Shown here piece after piece: positions 8,140 to 16,085 of a stretch of 64,000 nt of DNA. Origin of the DNA: Lysinibacillus sp. B2A1 (GTDB lineage: Bacteria > Bacillota > Bacilli > Bacillales_A > Planococcaceae); NCBI GenBank assembly GCA_002973635.1, contig CP027224.1, positions 4,040,501 through 4,104,500 of the forward strand, given 5' to 3'. Numbering within the stretch: the stretch's first letter is position 1; each line of letters opens with the position of its first letter. Under the pieces are notes generated by a model, which was not told the DNA's origin, did no database searches, and saw nothing but the letters and a program-made list of their open reading frames with translations. The translations under genes were made by a program, and so were the position numbers.

Positions 8140-9501
8140 TTATTTAATTTCTTCTGTTCTTAATTTTTTCTTTGTTTGCCAGCCTAAGATGATGAATTCA
8201 ATCAACACCACAGCAATCAATGAAGCGCCAAATAATGGCATTAAAATTCCTAAAAGTATGAGGAAAATGACAAAAGGCATCGAAATTTTATGAGAAATTT
8301 GTGGTGGCGCAGATAGCTCACCTTTTTTCTTACGTAAAATCCAAGTGCGAATTCCCCACGCAATCACTGCTAAAAAGGCTAGACAGACAACAAGGTTTAA
8401 TAGCTTATTTGGCCAGCCAAACAAGTGACCTTCATGTAAAGGAATTCCCAATGTAAAGAACTTGGCCAACATACCATAATCCTCATAGTTAACTTGGTCA
8501 ATAAACTTGCCGCTATATTGATCAAAATACATAGTTGCTTCTTCTATAGGCTTAACATCGAGTCCTGTTACACCAGAGTTACTAGCCTTTGCCACTGTAT
8601 ATACCCCTTCTCCGTTTGACGGATAAATAATCGAATATGGCTTGGCGATACTCATGGCAGTAATTTCTTTTTCAAGATTAGCAATTGAAATTTGGTTGTC
8701 GTTTGTATAACGGACAGCAACACCGCCATGATGCTGAGCATGTTCACCCTCAGATGCTGGTGCTTCTAATTGACGAGTTGCCCATGGAATTTCAGACACA
8801 TCAGATGTTGGTGGCTTTTGTTGTAATAATGGGTAACCGAAAGTTGGACTTTCTGACGCTATATCTGCTAGTATCGAACCTTGAAAAGCAGACCATAAAA
8901 GCCCTGTAGAAATGAACATCACCATAGGAATGGTAATGATTGTCCCAACAAGTGCATGGTATCTCTTACTTTTTTGTCGTTTATTTTCCGACTTACGCCT
9001 TTTCAATAAATTCCCTTTAAAGGTCATATAAAGTCCAGACAGTAATAAAAAGATCGTCCAGCATGCCGCTAGTTCTACTAAATAATTAACAAATGTACCA
9101 CCAATAAATAAAGAGCTATGCGTATTTCTCATAATATTAGAAAATGTATAATTGGCATCCTGACTACCAACCATTTGATGATGATTATCTAAAAATACGT
9201 ATTTCTCTTCTTTCCCATTTGATAATGTTAAACGAGTATTATAAGGTTCCTCTAACATAATCACTTTAGTAGTGGAGTATCCTGCAAATGCCGCTTCAGC
9301 CTTTTCAACGGCTTCATCAATTGTTAAGACCTCTTCTTTATGACTGTTGCCAAAGAAGTAATCATCATATAACTGATTTTCAACATCTGTGAAAAATAAA
9401 TAGCCAATTCCACTCAATGTTAATGATAGAAGTAATGGCGTAATAAAAAGTGCTGCGAAAAAATGCAGCCGCCAAAATCTTGTATAAAGTAAATTTTTCA
9501 T
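8140..9501 (-). CDS. PepSY-associated TM helix protein
   Basis: This 453-residue protein has four or five strong membrane spans (about 15-38, 140-165, 190-215, 370-390 and 410-440). It carries extracytoplasmic PepSY-like segments and the family motif PLHEGHLFGWPNKLLN near residue 355. The PepSY_TM family is often linked to iron or siderophore reduction and uptake in Gram-positives. No clear Fur box is visible upstream, so that role is only a family expectation. A His-rich stretch (EHAQHHGG) lies in the external loop. It sits beside the OmpR-type two-component pair, which might control it. Confidence 0.85.
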   Translation of the reverse strand: MKNLLYTRFWRLHFFAALFITPLLLSLTLSGIGYLFFTDVENQLYDDYFFGNSHKEEVLTIDEAVEKAEAAFAGYSTTKVIMLEEPYNTRLTLSNGKEEKYVFLDNHHQMVGSQDANYTFSNIMRNTHSSLFIGGTFVNYLVELAACWTIFLLLSGLYMTFKGNLLKRRKSENKRQKSKRYHALVGTIITIPMVMFISTGLLWSAFQGSILADIASESPTFGYPLLQQKPPTSDVSEIPWATRQLEAPASEGEHAQHHGGVAVRYTNDNQISIANLEKEITAMSIAKPYSIIYPSNGEGVYTVAKASNSGVTGLDVKPIEEATMYFDQYSGKFIDQVNYEDYGMLAKFFTLGIPLHEGHLFGWPNKLLNLVVCLAFLAVIAWGIRTWILRKKKGELSAPPQISHKISMPFVIFLILLGILMPLFGASLIAVVLIEFIILGWQTKKKLRTEEIK

Positions 9502-9639
9502 AATTAATCTCCTATCTCACTATTTATAGCAGATTAATTATATAAATAAAAAGTGAAATATGAGTGAAGTACTAAAGGCAGTTTTATGACAAACAAATGT
9601 ATTCCCATTGGTATTATGTTATTTAGAACAATAAAATGA

Positions 9640-9660
9640 CTACCTCTAACAGCAAGGTAG
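9640..9660 (-). terminator. Terminator after the 58-residue gene
   Basis: CTACCT and AGGTAG form the stem, with a T-rich stretch following on the minus strand. Confidence 0.6.
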
Positions 9661-9671
9661 CCAAAAACATT

Positions 9672-9848
9672 CTATCCTAGTAATTCTTTCATAACATTGG
9701 CATATGCTGCTATAATAGATTGCTCATGTGCATCATCATGGCCAAGATATTGTTCAACAAGCTCCTTTAGTGGTTTTGCAGCATAAGGCTCTTGCATAAT
9801 TTCAAATTTTAATAAGCTTTCATAGTATTCAACGACTTGTGGATTCAT
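9672..9848 (-). CDS. Small conserved-looking cytoplasmic protein, function unknown
   Basis: This 58-residue, mostly helical, acidic protein begins MNPQVVEYYESLLKFE. The ATG at 9848 is chosen because AAAGGAG lies 8 nt upstream. A GTG further out would overlap that site. No membrane segment or metal motif is visible. It lies just past the terminator of the riboswitch transcript, so it may receive read-through from it or have its own weak promoter. Confidence 0.6.
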   Translation of the reverse strand: MNPQVVEYYESLLKFEIMQEPYAAKPLKELVEQYLGHDDAHEQSIIAAYANVMKELLG

Positions 9849-9875
9849 GTGGACCACTCCTTTAATTTTTTACAT

Positions 9876-9907
9876 AAAAAAACATCTTTCCCTTATCAGA
9901 AAGATGT
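9876..9907 (-). terminator. Terminator closing the riboswitch / mini-gene transcript
   Basis: ACATCTTTC and GAAAGATGT pair perfectly, with seven T on the minus strand. The hairpin begins 3 nt past the stop codon of the 40-codon reading frame. Confidence 0.85.
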
Positions 9908-9910
9908 CTA

Positions 9911-10033
9911 CTATGACAAATACACGACATAGTACAGTGATTGCCATGGTGAAAAAAGCTTTCTATTAGACATAAAAGCTACCTGTTTAGCAATCATCGT
10001 ACTATGAGCGTGCAGGAGAATTTCTCTAGTCAC
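9911..10033 (-). CDS. Forty-codon reading frame under the cobalamin riboswitch
   Basis: A GTG start lies about 7 nt after a strong GGGGGTG site and opens 40 codons (begins VTREILLHAHSTMIAKQ). The frame ends just before a perfect terminator. It is the only reading frame between the riboswitch and that terminator. The peptide has a basic middle and a hydrophobic Tyr-rich end (SLYYVVYLS). I do not recognise the family. It may be a real microprotein, a leader peptide, or the stub of a deleted cobalamin-regulated gene. Confidence 0.5.
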   Translation of the reverse strand: MTREILLHAHSTMIAKQVAFMSNRKLFSPWQSLYYVVYLS

Positions 10034-10074
10034 ACTCAACACCCCCTATCCTCGTAGGTTTTTTGGTTGTACTA

Positions 10075-10235
10075 GATAAAGGCAGGTCTCCTGGCTTCTC
10101 ATCAACACGCCTCACAGCCTTCCCAGTTTCCCAGTGGCTTTTGTGATTTGCTCCGAATTACAGTTGCGGGACAGCGTCGGATTCCCACCGAACTTCCCTT
10201 TTAAACAAATCGAAAAATCCGATTTGTACCTCTAT
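10075..10235 (-). promoter_or_regulatory. Cobalamin (adenosylcobalamin) riboswitch
   Basis: On the minus strand the sequence contains the B12-box (GCCAGGAGACCTGCC) and, upstream in the right order, GGTGGGAATCCGAC, then CCCGCAACTGTAA and GGGAAGG. These are the conserved blocks of the class I cobalamin riboswitch. Such switches usually repress import, synthesis or B12-independent enzymes when cobalamin is plentiful. Here the only downstream unit is a 40-codon frame, then a terminator and a 58-residue gene. Confidence 0.95.
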
Positions 10236-10256
10236 CTTATTATTCCGTTTTTATTA

Positions 10257-10266
10257 TTATACCATA
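10257..10266 (-). promoter_or_regulatory. Extended -10 promoter element for the riboswitch transcript
   Basis: On the minus strand ATGGTATAAT gives a perfect TATAAT with the extended TGn motif, about 25 nt before the riboswitch. The -35 region is poor, as is usual with extended -10 promoters. Confidence 0.55.
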
Positions 10267-10468
10267 AAGATTTGTGTGCACAGTCACAATCCAGATAGAA
10301 TAATTGTATTCTTTATAACTTGTTAGATTATATCTTTTTTCACCGGTAAGTATCTTCCAATCCGTTCATATTCTCCCTTCCTGTGTTGAAGTGAGTTAAA
10401 AACAAACTTTTTTTGATTTTAAGACTATGTTACCATATGAGGGAATATATGTTTCAGGAGGAATACAT

Positions 10469-11014
10469 ATGAAATGTAATAAAATCGGAATATTACTATT
10501 AATAAATTTACTCATTATCTTAGTTTTATCTGCTTGTAGTAAAGAAAATGATACAGGTTTCGATGATCAATTTATTGCTGATTTAAAAGACTATTTACAA
10601 GTAGAATGGGAATATAAAAACATAGAAGAGAATAATATTATTAGTTTGATTAATTTACATTAGTCACAATCTCACTCATTTCTAAATTCTAGTGATGAAA
10701 TAAAAGAAACGCTTGCACAACAGCAAGTATTCTATGAAGATGCAACAAATTATTCAGATATTAAAATAGATTTCAATCCTAAAACAAGCTCGCCAGAAGA
10801 AAAAGAAATCTATGATGCGATAGATGATTTTAAAACCAAAAAACTCTATCATTACACTCCAACTACCAATTTAGTCGATACAATTAATCAAGTTCCTATA
10901 CAAAATGCTAAAGAAGAGTATGAAAATTCTTTACGTGAACTAGATAAATCATGGGATCATATTAAATCTCTTTCAGAAAAGTATAATTTGAATCTTTTTG
11001 GAGATGAAGAATGA
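10469..11014 (+). pseudogene. Lipoprotein gene with one in-frame amber stop
   Basis: An ATG at 10469 (site AGGAGGAA) opens a signal peptide with lipobox VLSACS. The frame stops at TAG (10661-10663) after 64 residues. The same frame then runs open for another 116 codons of ordinary composition (for example NAKEEYENSLRELDKSW) to TGA at 11012. The full product would be a 181-residue hydrophilic lipoprotein of unknown family. A single CAG-to-TAG change, sequence error or suppression would explain it. The region from 10267 to 10468 holds no gene. Confidence 0.75.
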
Positions 11015-11143
11015 ACGATTTTTTATTTATTCAAAGAAGCTTCGTGTTACCTAATATAGGGCTACTTCATTGCCTTACGCGTAATCTATTTCAAATTTAA
11101 ACTTTAAGTCTAGCTGACTAGCTTGGTGATTGCATACAAGAAA

Positions 11144-11177
11144 AAAACGTCCGAAATTTTACTATTTTGGACGTTTT
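11144..11177 (+). terminator. Terminator after the interrupted lipoprotein gene
   Basis: AAAACGTCC and GGACGTTTT, extended by AT pairs, form the stem; a T-containing run follows. Confidence 0.75.
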
Positions 11178-11328
11178 CCATTAAAAATCTCATAAACTAT
11201 ACATAAAAACAGTATATTGTAAATATTTTACATTAAATATATTTGCATTCCATTTCTGTTTAATATAACCTATGTATATAGACATCCTTTTACAAGGAGT
11301 CAATACAAATAAGAGGAGTGCATTAAAC

Positions 11329-11508
11329 ATGGCAAAAAAAATTAAGAAAAACAAAAATGAAGAGGCTGTAGCTGAGAAAAAAACAAAGAAAAAAGCTGAC
11401 AAAAAGAAACTTGAGAAAAAGTTAGCGAAGAAAAAAGCTGAGAAAAAAATAGAAAAGAAAGCTGCTAACAAAAAAGATAAAAAGAAAAGCAGTAAGAAAG
11501 CAGCCTAA
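11329..11508 (+). CDS. Lysine-rich 59-residue basic protein (histone-H1-like composition)
   Basis: Of the 59 residues 29 are Lys, with Ala and Glu making up most of the rest, in irregular KKK/EKK/AKK repeats. There are no hydrophobic segments. The ATG at 11329 is preferred because AGAGGAG lies 10 nt before it. Composition resembles histone-H1-tail or DNA-compacting proteins, so nucleic-acid binding is likely but inferred from charge alone. It is a single-gene unit closed by a perfect 12-bp terminator. Confidence 0.7.
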   Translation: MAKKIKKNKNEEAVAEKKTKKKADKKKLEKKLAKKKAEKKIEKKAANKKDKKKSSKKAA

Positions 11509-11516
11509 CAAAAAAA

Positions 11517-11552
11517 GTAGCTGGAGAAAACGAATGGTTATTCTCCAGCTAC
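11517..11552 (+). terminator. Terminator of the lysine-rich protein gene
   Basis: GTAGCTGGAGAA and TTCTCCAGCTAC pair perfectly over 12 bp, followed by a short T-rich stretch. Confidence 0.85.
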
Positions 11553-11751
11553 CTTTATTGGTGTAAACAAGAAATCACTACATATCTCTGTTTGACTATC
11601 ACACTCATTCAGCCAGTTATAGAAAGGTACTGGACGCTCTTTATAAAGAGTTCTTCTGTATATAATGAATTTTACCAGGCGTATTATTCAAACGCTCTTC
11701 AGTCTTGTTAAACGCCCCCTACCAATACAGCTCTTTTGATATTTCTGGCAA
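11538..11751 (-). pseudogene. Decayed gene fragment, family not recognised
   Basis: A coding-like stretch (GAFNKTEERLNNTPGKI) contains an amber stop. It continues after a frameshift as RTLYKERPVPFYNWLNECD and ends at a stop near 11538. No start or ribosome site is seen. I cannot name the family. Confidence 0.4.
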
Positions 11752-11837
11752 AGTTTTATTATTTTTCCTTTTATTCATAAATACTTTCCCCATCAAGTAT
11801 TATATTCTGTAGTCTAATTTTAAGGAGGACCCTATTT

Positions 11838-12056
11838 ACAAGTGAAGTAATTCCTAAGGGAAATAGTCATATACATGTACTTATGACTATTACTGATTTT
11901 TTAGATCATCATCATGAGGTTGCAATAGAAACAGGCCCTGCTATCCGTGTTAGCGATGATAAACATGTACACTTTGTCAAAGGTACTACTACACTTGATG
12001 ATGGGCATGTACATCAACTAGAATTTGCTACATTAATTCAAAAGCCTCTCGTATAA
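11838..12056 (+). pseudogene. ymaF: YmaF-family protein, 5'-truncated
   Basis: The frame encodes the His-rich repeats of the YmaF family (DFLDHHHEVAIETGPAI, then GTTTLDDGHVHQLEF). Only about 72 codons remain, where the family usually has more repeats. A perfect AAGGAGG lies at 11822-11828, but no start codon follows at usable distance in this frame. An internal deletion therefore seems to have fused the ribosome site to the 3' half. An in-frame ATG at 11883 could give a 57-residue product. Confidence 0.65.
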
Positions 12057-12063
12057 AAGGTAT

Positions 12064-12102
12064 AAAAAGCTGATTTTCTGTATGTTCAGAAACCGGCTTT
12101 TT
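12064..12102 (+). terminator. Terminator after the YmaF remnant
   Basis: AAAAAGC and GGCTTTTT flank an inner GATTTTCTG/CAGAAA stem. Confidence 0.7.
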
Positions 12103-12187
12103 AGTTTCTCTTATTCAATTACAATTACCCTCCACCAGATGGAAACCTAATCGAAGTTTCCAACTACTATGTTCTAGTAATAAAAAA

Positions 12188-12218
12188 GCCCATGCTCAAA
12201 TTAATTGAGTAACTGGGC
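12188..12218. terminator. Stem-loop with T runs on both sides
   Basis: GCCCA/TGGGC encloses CTCAA/TTGAG. A runs precede and T runs follow, so it could work in either direction. Confidence 0.6.
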
Positions 12219-12300
12219 ATTTTTAGAGAATCAACCTATACAACTTCTTAACAAACGGTAAATTTATGATTGAATTCAACAGGTACCATACTTATTTTAA

Positions 12301-12474
12301 TTACTTTTTATCATTATTTCGCTGCTGAATCGTAATAAACAACCCAATTAAACGGTCAGTCGTCATTGGGGATGCACAATTTCCAAAAGGCTTTATCAAA
12401 AACAAATTTAAATACAACGTTGAGAGCTTACCGAAATTCAATCTAATATTATTAAAATTAGGCTGTTTTCTCAA
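12301..12474 (-). CDS. Short open frame of 57 codons, doubtful
   Basis: A TTG-initiated frame encodes KPFGNCASPMTTDRLIGLF near its end and closes with TAA. It has no ribosome site and is flanked by remnants, so it may be a gene tail rather than a gene. Two other frames are also partly open here. Outside this frame and the hairpins, 12103-12655 holds nothing I can support. Confidence 0.25.
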   Translation of the reverse strand: MRKQPNFNNIRLNFGKLSTLYLNLFLIKPFGNCASPMTTDRLIGLFITIQQRNNDKK

Positions 12475-12498
12475 AGGTTGTTGCTATTAAAACAAAAA

Positions 12499-12538
12499 GG
12501 CAGTTGAAATTCAGATATCAACCAAACTTTTAACTGCC
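12499..12538 (-). terminator. Terminator downstream of the CsxC-like gene
   Basis: GGCAGTT/AACTGCC arms with flanking A/T pairs, followed by TTTTTGTTTT on the minus strand. Confidence 0.7.
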
Positions 12539-12655
12539 AAATTAAATATTAGATTTTTATCAGTACCCATTAAATATTCCAGTGTTGTTTTTTCCATCAC
12601 CTTTTTTAGTGAACTGCCTCTTTATTTGTTCTGTTCCTCTAAAAACTAAAGACTA

Positions 12656-13429
12656 TTAAGGACTAGTAGGAGGCGTAAGTCCGAAAAGAACAGGAGTTAT
12701 TACAGTACTACCAGCGCCAAGGCGGACTTGTTGAACTTGTAGTACTTTTACTGTAAGATCCAGAACAATCTTTTCACGCAATGTGCTGAATGTACCTTCG
12801 GGTGCTGCCATAATTGGTGAAAAATCAAGTTCAAAGAAGTTTGCAGCGACTAATTCGCCAAATGGTTGTTCATTGTATTTAACGAGATTTTGGAAGAAAG
12901 CCTTATCCAATCGAGCATCCAATTGAGTTCTCTCATTCAGGAAGTTCGCTTCGGCAAACTCGGAAATGCCTAAGATTGGAGTAGGGCCTTCAGCTGTTTG
13001 TGGGAAAAAAAGTTCTGTAAAACCAGAAAACGGAACGTCTGCAATTCTATCTTGTAGTGCTCCACTACAAGCCGCTGAAGCATATTCTATATTTTTGCGA
13101 ATATGCCCTGCTACAAACAATTTAGCTCTTGTTACCCTAAAAAAGTCTGTGTTAGCAATACGTGCAAATCTAACCGGTACTAATTTAACTTGATTTAGGA
13201 AAACATTTTTTTTCACTCTTTTGATTTCAGTTGCTGCAGGACTAAGCGTAATATCCGATTCCACAACAATTTGAAGTGTTGGTTCTGCAAGCACAACTGG
13301 AATTTTAATAGTTGGAGCTGTAACCGGTGTAGCGGCTAGTGGAGTAACCTCACTATTTAATGGTACTAGTTCAGTTGATGTTACTGGACAAGGTGGTATT
13401 TGATTTTGATTTTCTGATTGACCACTCAA
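12656..13429 (-). CDS. CsxC-like structural protein (possible spore surface protein)
   Basis: This is a 257-residue protein with no signal peptide and no membrane span. Residues 1-40 are a Pro/Thr/Val-rich tail. Residues about 42-110 carry IKIPVVLAEPTLQIVVESD and KLVPVRFARI, a pattern I associate with the CsxC family, named after a clostridial exosporium protein. About residues 105-118 read KLFVAGHIRKNIEYAS. It starts at TTG 13429, 8 nt after AGAGGGA. A perfect 16-bp palindrome lies about 30 nt upstream. The spore-surface role is inferred from the family. Confidence 0.55.
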   Translation of the reverse strand: MSGQSENQNQIPPCPVTSTELVPLNSEVTPLAATPVTAPTIKIPVVLAEPTLQIVVESDITLSPAATEIKRVKKNVFLNQVKLVPVRFARIANTDFFRVTRAKLFVAGHIRKNIEYASAACSGALQDRIADVPFSGFTELFFPQTAEGPTPILGISEFAEANFLNERTQLDARLDKAFFQNLVKYNEQPFGELVAANFFELDFSPIMAAPEGTFSTLREKIVLDLTVKVLQVQQVRLGAGSTVITPVLFGLTPPTSP

Positions 13430-13458
13430 AAAAATTCCCTCTTTTCATTTTTTAGTAT

Positions 13459-13474
13459 TAGAGAGCGCTCTCTA
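13459..13474. promoter_or_regulatory. Perfect 16-bp palindrome upstream of the CsxC-like gene
   Basis: TAGAGAGCGCTCTCTA is fully symmetric with a GC-rich centre in AT-rich DNA, 30-45 nt before the start codon. It could be an operator or a leader hairpin. Confidence 0.5.
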
Positions 13475-13684
13475 TATAGCTAAAATATGTAGCAATCAAA
13501 TCTATGTATGGACGTGTATACTAGTTTTTTCTGATTTCAAAAATGAGATTTTGAGCTAAGAGATAAGAATGAGCACAAAATGCTAGGTATTCACCATTTT
13601 TAGCCCATTATTTTTAACTTATTTCCAAACTGACTCACTAACAGAGCATCCCCATCTTACTCCTACATATTTTTTATTAGGATG

Positions 13685-13746
13685 AATATCTCCTTAATTT
13701 TCTACAACTATACATATTATAGATTGTAGAAAATTAAGGAGATATT
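13685..13746. repeat. Perfect 23-bp inverted repeat covering a ribosome site
   Basis: The left arm (13685-13707) and right arm (13724-13746) are perfect reverse complements over 23 bp. Within the 16-nt loop CTATA and TATAG add five more pairs. The right arm contains the AAGGAG that serves the ATG at 13749, so in RNA the ribosome site would be buried. It may be a regulatory hairpin or the inverted repeat of a lost small element. Confidence 0.75.
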
Positions 13747-13748
13747 TC

Positions 13749-14008
13749 ATGGTATACTACGGAAATATCGGAAATTACAACAACAATTGTTATTATGGAG
13801 GCTATAACGGTGGTAGCTATGGTGTATTTATATTGCACTGCCTGGGATAGATGCAATTGTTCTATTATATTTTGATAAAATCTTCACCAATTTATCAGCA
13901 GACATGGATCGCTTGATTGCCTCATGGCTGCTTTGGGCATATGCTTTGATTTTGCTCACTGGATTTGCAAAAAATTCATCTTTATTCCAAGTTAAAAGGG
14001 TTTATTAG
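13749..14008 (+). pseudogene. Gly/Tyr/Asn-rich start fused out of frame to a membrane-protein tail
   Basis: From ATG 13749 (site AAGGAG) the frame encodes a Tyr/Gly/Asn-rich stretch (NNNCYYGGYNGGSYG) of the kind seen in small Bacillales spore proteins. It stops at 13848-13850 after 33 residues. A shift of one base near 13825 opens a frame with two hydrophobic spans (YIALPGIDAIVLLYF and WLLWAYALILLTGF) to TAG at 14006. The parts look unrelated, so a deletion junction is likely. Confidence 0.5.
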
Positions 14009-14066
14009 CTCTTTTTATTGTCAAGTTTTAGAATTGAATGAGCTTGAATAGCCTGCGTCCTTAAAA

Positions 14067-14187
14067 GGAAGAGGTGGATTTTGGCTGCAAGCAGAAAATA
14101 TGGAGGTATATGTTGGAACAGAGGAAGGGTTTTAATCGATTCACTACTAAGTCTCATATTGCCTACCATTTTGGAAAGCTAGTTTAA
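14067..14187 (+). pseudogene. VOC (glyoxalase/bleomycin-resistance-like) protein fragment
   Basis: The fragment encodes GGFWLQAENMEVYVGTEEGF and, after a one-base shift, NRFTTKSHIAYHFGKLV. This matches the middle of small VOC-fold proteins. No start, no end domain, and the frame is broken. Confidence 0.5.
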
Positions 14188-14380
14188 CAGCGCATTCCAT
14201 CGAAATAATTTAGTCCATTCCAATCCCTAATTTTGAGCGCTCTAAATTTAGGGATCCCTTCAGTAATTGGGTGGAAATCATTCAATAAATATAAACCTTT
14301 AGAGCAGCCATTATGCATTTGGCTGCTTTCTATATGATGCTGTCAATCGATTCTAAATTAAAACAAATACATCCTATTGA

Positions 14381-14527
14381 AACATTTGTAATGAAACTGT
14401 AAATTCCGGGGATGAAGCCTTTTATACCAAGCAATTAGGTCAATTTCCAGCAACGCGTGGTAACATTTACCTTGAAGAAGCCTTACTTTTTCATGCTACG
14501 ATTAATTCCAATGGCGAGCCAAAATAG
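14381..14527 (+). pseudogene. Gene-tail fragment, family not recognised
   Basis: A 48-codon open stretch begins straight after a stop codon, has no start or ribosome site, and ends just before the NlpC/P60 leader. It encodes for example PATRGNIYLEEALLFHATI. The stretch 14188-14380 holds only an imperfect hairpin around AGCGCT at 14223-14254. Confidence 0.35.
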
Positions 14528-14566
14528 GATTAATCCTAACATTAGCTTCAGGAGGTAACTAACAAC

Positions 14567-15511
14567 ATGAACAAACGTAAACGATTTTTAAGCACAACAT
14601 TAGCATTGTCAATAGGCTTTACCACATTAGGAATGGTACAGCCAGCTATTCAGCCAATAGAGGTAGAAGCTGCAACTATTAATAATTTCAACAATCAACA
14701 GGCTGTTGCCGCAAAGGCAGAGCAACTAATTCAAACTGGTAAAAGTTTAATTGGAAAGGCAACATACAGCAATACGGTATACAAGCCTACATATCCATAT
14801 AAATTTTCCTGCGCTTCATTTTTGATGTACATTTTCGAGAAAAATGGTGTCGATCTTGCAACTTACAATGAAGATTATATGATGAAGCAAGGAACATATG
14901 TAGCTAAAAATCAACTACAAAAAGGTGATTTATTATTCTTTAAAAGTAAAAAAACTGGCACAGATCCTGACCATGTAGGCATGTATATTGGAAACAATAA
15001 AATCATTCATATGGCTGATTCTAAACAGAACATCGTAATTTCTGATTTAAGCAGTAAGCCATATTATACTGAAAATTATGTAACAGCCCGTAGAGTATTA
15101 CCTACTTTACTTTCCGCTAACCCAGCAACAAAGGGTGATAAAATTGTCGAAAACGCTTATAGCTATAAAGATAAAGTGACGATGAGTTCTACGATTAATG
15201 AACAAAATCTGCGTTTTACAGGCCCTGGATTTGTCGAGTATGTTTATCGTAAAAGTGGTGTAAAACTTGGTACAACAAATTTAAAAGAGCAAATGAAATT
15301 AGGATCTACAGTTTCACGTGCAAATTTAAAGAAGGGCGATTTGGTATTCTTTAATAGTACTCCGGGATCTCAAACACCTTCAATGGTGGGCATATATGCA
15401 GGAGATCATCGTATAATGATTCCAAATTCAAATGGAATTATTACTAGAGTATTGTTTGTCGATTATTATGATAAACATTATATTACAGCGAAACGTGTTT
15501 TTTCAAAATAG
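14567..15511 (+). CDS. Secreted tandem NlpC/P60 protein, second domain lacking catalytic residues
   Basis: A Sec signal peptide covers residues 1-35 (ends EVEAA). The first NlpC/P60 domain, about 45-180, keeps Cys82 (FSCASFLMY), His136 (DHVGMYIG) and a third polar residue near His148. The second domain, about 190-312, repeats the fold. Its nucleophile position reads FTGPGFVEYVY (no Cys) and its His position reads SMVGIYAG, so it should be inactive. Papain-like murein endopeptidases cut the peptide stems of cell wall. The dead copy may bind substrate. AGGAGGT lies 9 nt before the ATG. Confidence 0.85.
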   Translation: MNKRKRFLSTTLALSIGFTTLGMVQPAIQPIEVEAATINNFNNQQAVAAKAEQLIQTGKSLIGKATYSNTVYKPTYPYKFSCASFLMYIFEKNGVDLATYNEDYMMKQGTYVAKNQLQKGDLLFFKSKKTGTDPDHVGMYIGNNKIIHMADSKQNIVISDLSSKPYYTENYVTARRVLPTLLSANPATKGDKIVENAYSYKDKVTMSSTINEQNLRFTGPGFVEYVYRKSGVKLGTTNLKEQMKLGSTVSRANLKKGDLVFFNSTPGSQTPSMVGIYAGDHRIMIPNSNGIITRVLFVDYYDKHYITAKRVFSK

Positions 15512-15651
15512 CACAAATTTAATTGAATGGAAAGCTGATTATAACGAAGCTTGAATTCTTCACCGCACCAATTATAGCGGAAAGGAAATTACAACAAGGT
15601 TTGGGCATAACAAATTTTATAACAACACGTTGCATACTATAGAATAATTAG

Positions 15652-15687
15652 AAAAAGAAGTATTCCTCCTTGAGGGTACTTCTTTTT
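15652..15687 (+). terminator. Terminator after the NlpC/P60 gene
   Basis: AAAAAGAAGTA pairs with TACTTCTTTTT, with the T run included in the arm. Confidence 0.8.
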
Positions 15688-15730
15688 CATAGTATTGAAT
15701 GAATTTTCGTTCCAAACTACTAGAAATCTT

Positions 15731-15755
15731 AAATCCTTGTGTTATGCGAGGATTT
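15731..15755 (+). terminator. Second short terminator-like hairpin
   Basis: AAATCCT and AGGATTT, followed by TTATTTT. Confidence 0.5.
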
Positions 15756-15855
15756 TTATTTTGTCGAATACATAAGGAAATTTTTGTTTTGAGGGTAGGA
15801 TTGCTGAATTGATGAGATTATATGCACAATTGACTAGTATTTATGCTGGATAGAA

Positions 15856-15897
15856 GACTACTTATAATAGAATGACTGTCATAGGTTGTAAGTAGTC
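15856..15897. repeat. Inverted repeat in a gene-free stretch
   Basis: GACTACTTA and TAAGTAGTC pair perfectly with a 24-nt loop. The whole stretch 15512-16085 has no gene I can support, only two terminators, this hairpin, and an AT-only 10-bp inverted repeat near 16011-16043 that could end the minus-strand gene. Confidence 0.45.
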
Positions 15898-16085
15898 AAA
15901 TATTTATGGCTTAACTTGTCATATTGAAGTGAATATGAATAATGTTCTGTGGCAAGATATCGCTGTGATAGCAACAACATGTTAGCTTCATTCATTCCTC
16001 TTTCGCATAGAAAATATTTAATGCTATAACTTTATTAAATATTCATTGCTTAGGCTTCATTTTGACATAGTGGTATTTCTAGCTT

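Noticed and set aside
9502..9600. Fur box upstream of the PepSY protein gene
   Set aside because: No sequence close to GATAATGATTATCATT was found, so iron control is not claimed.
10661..10663. In-frame TAG considered as pyrrolysine or other recoding
   Set aside because: No recoding element or matching machinery is seen, and other broken genes in the window carry all three stop codons.
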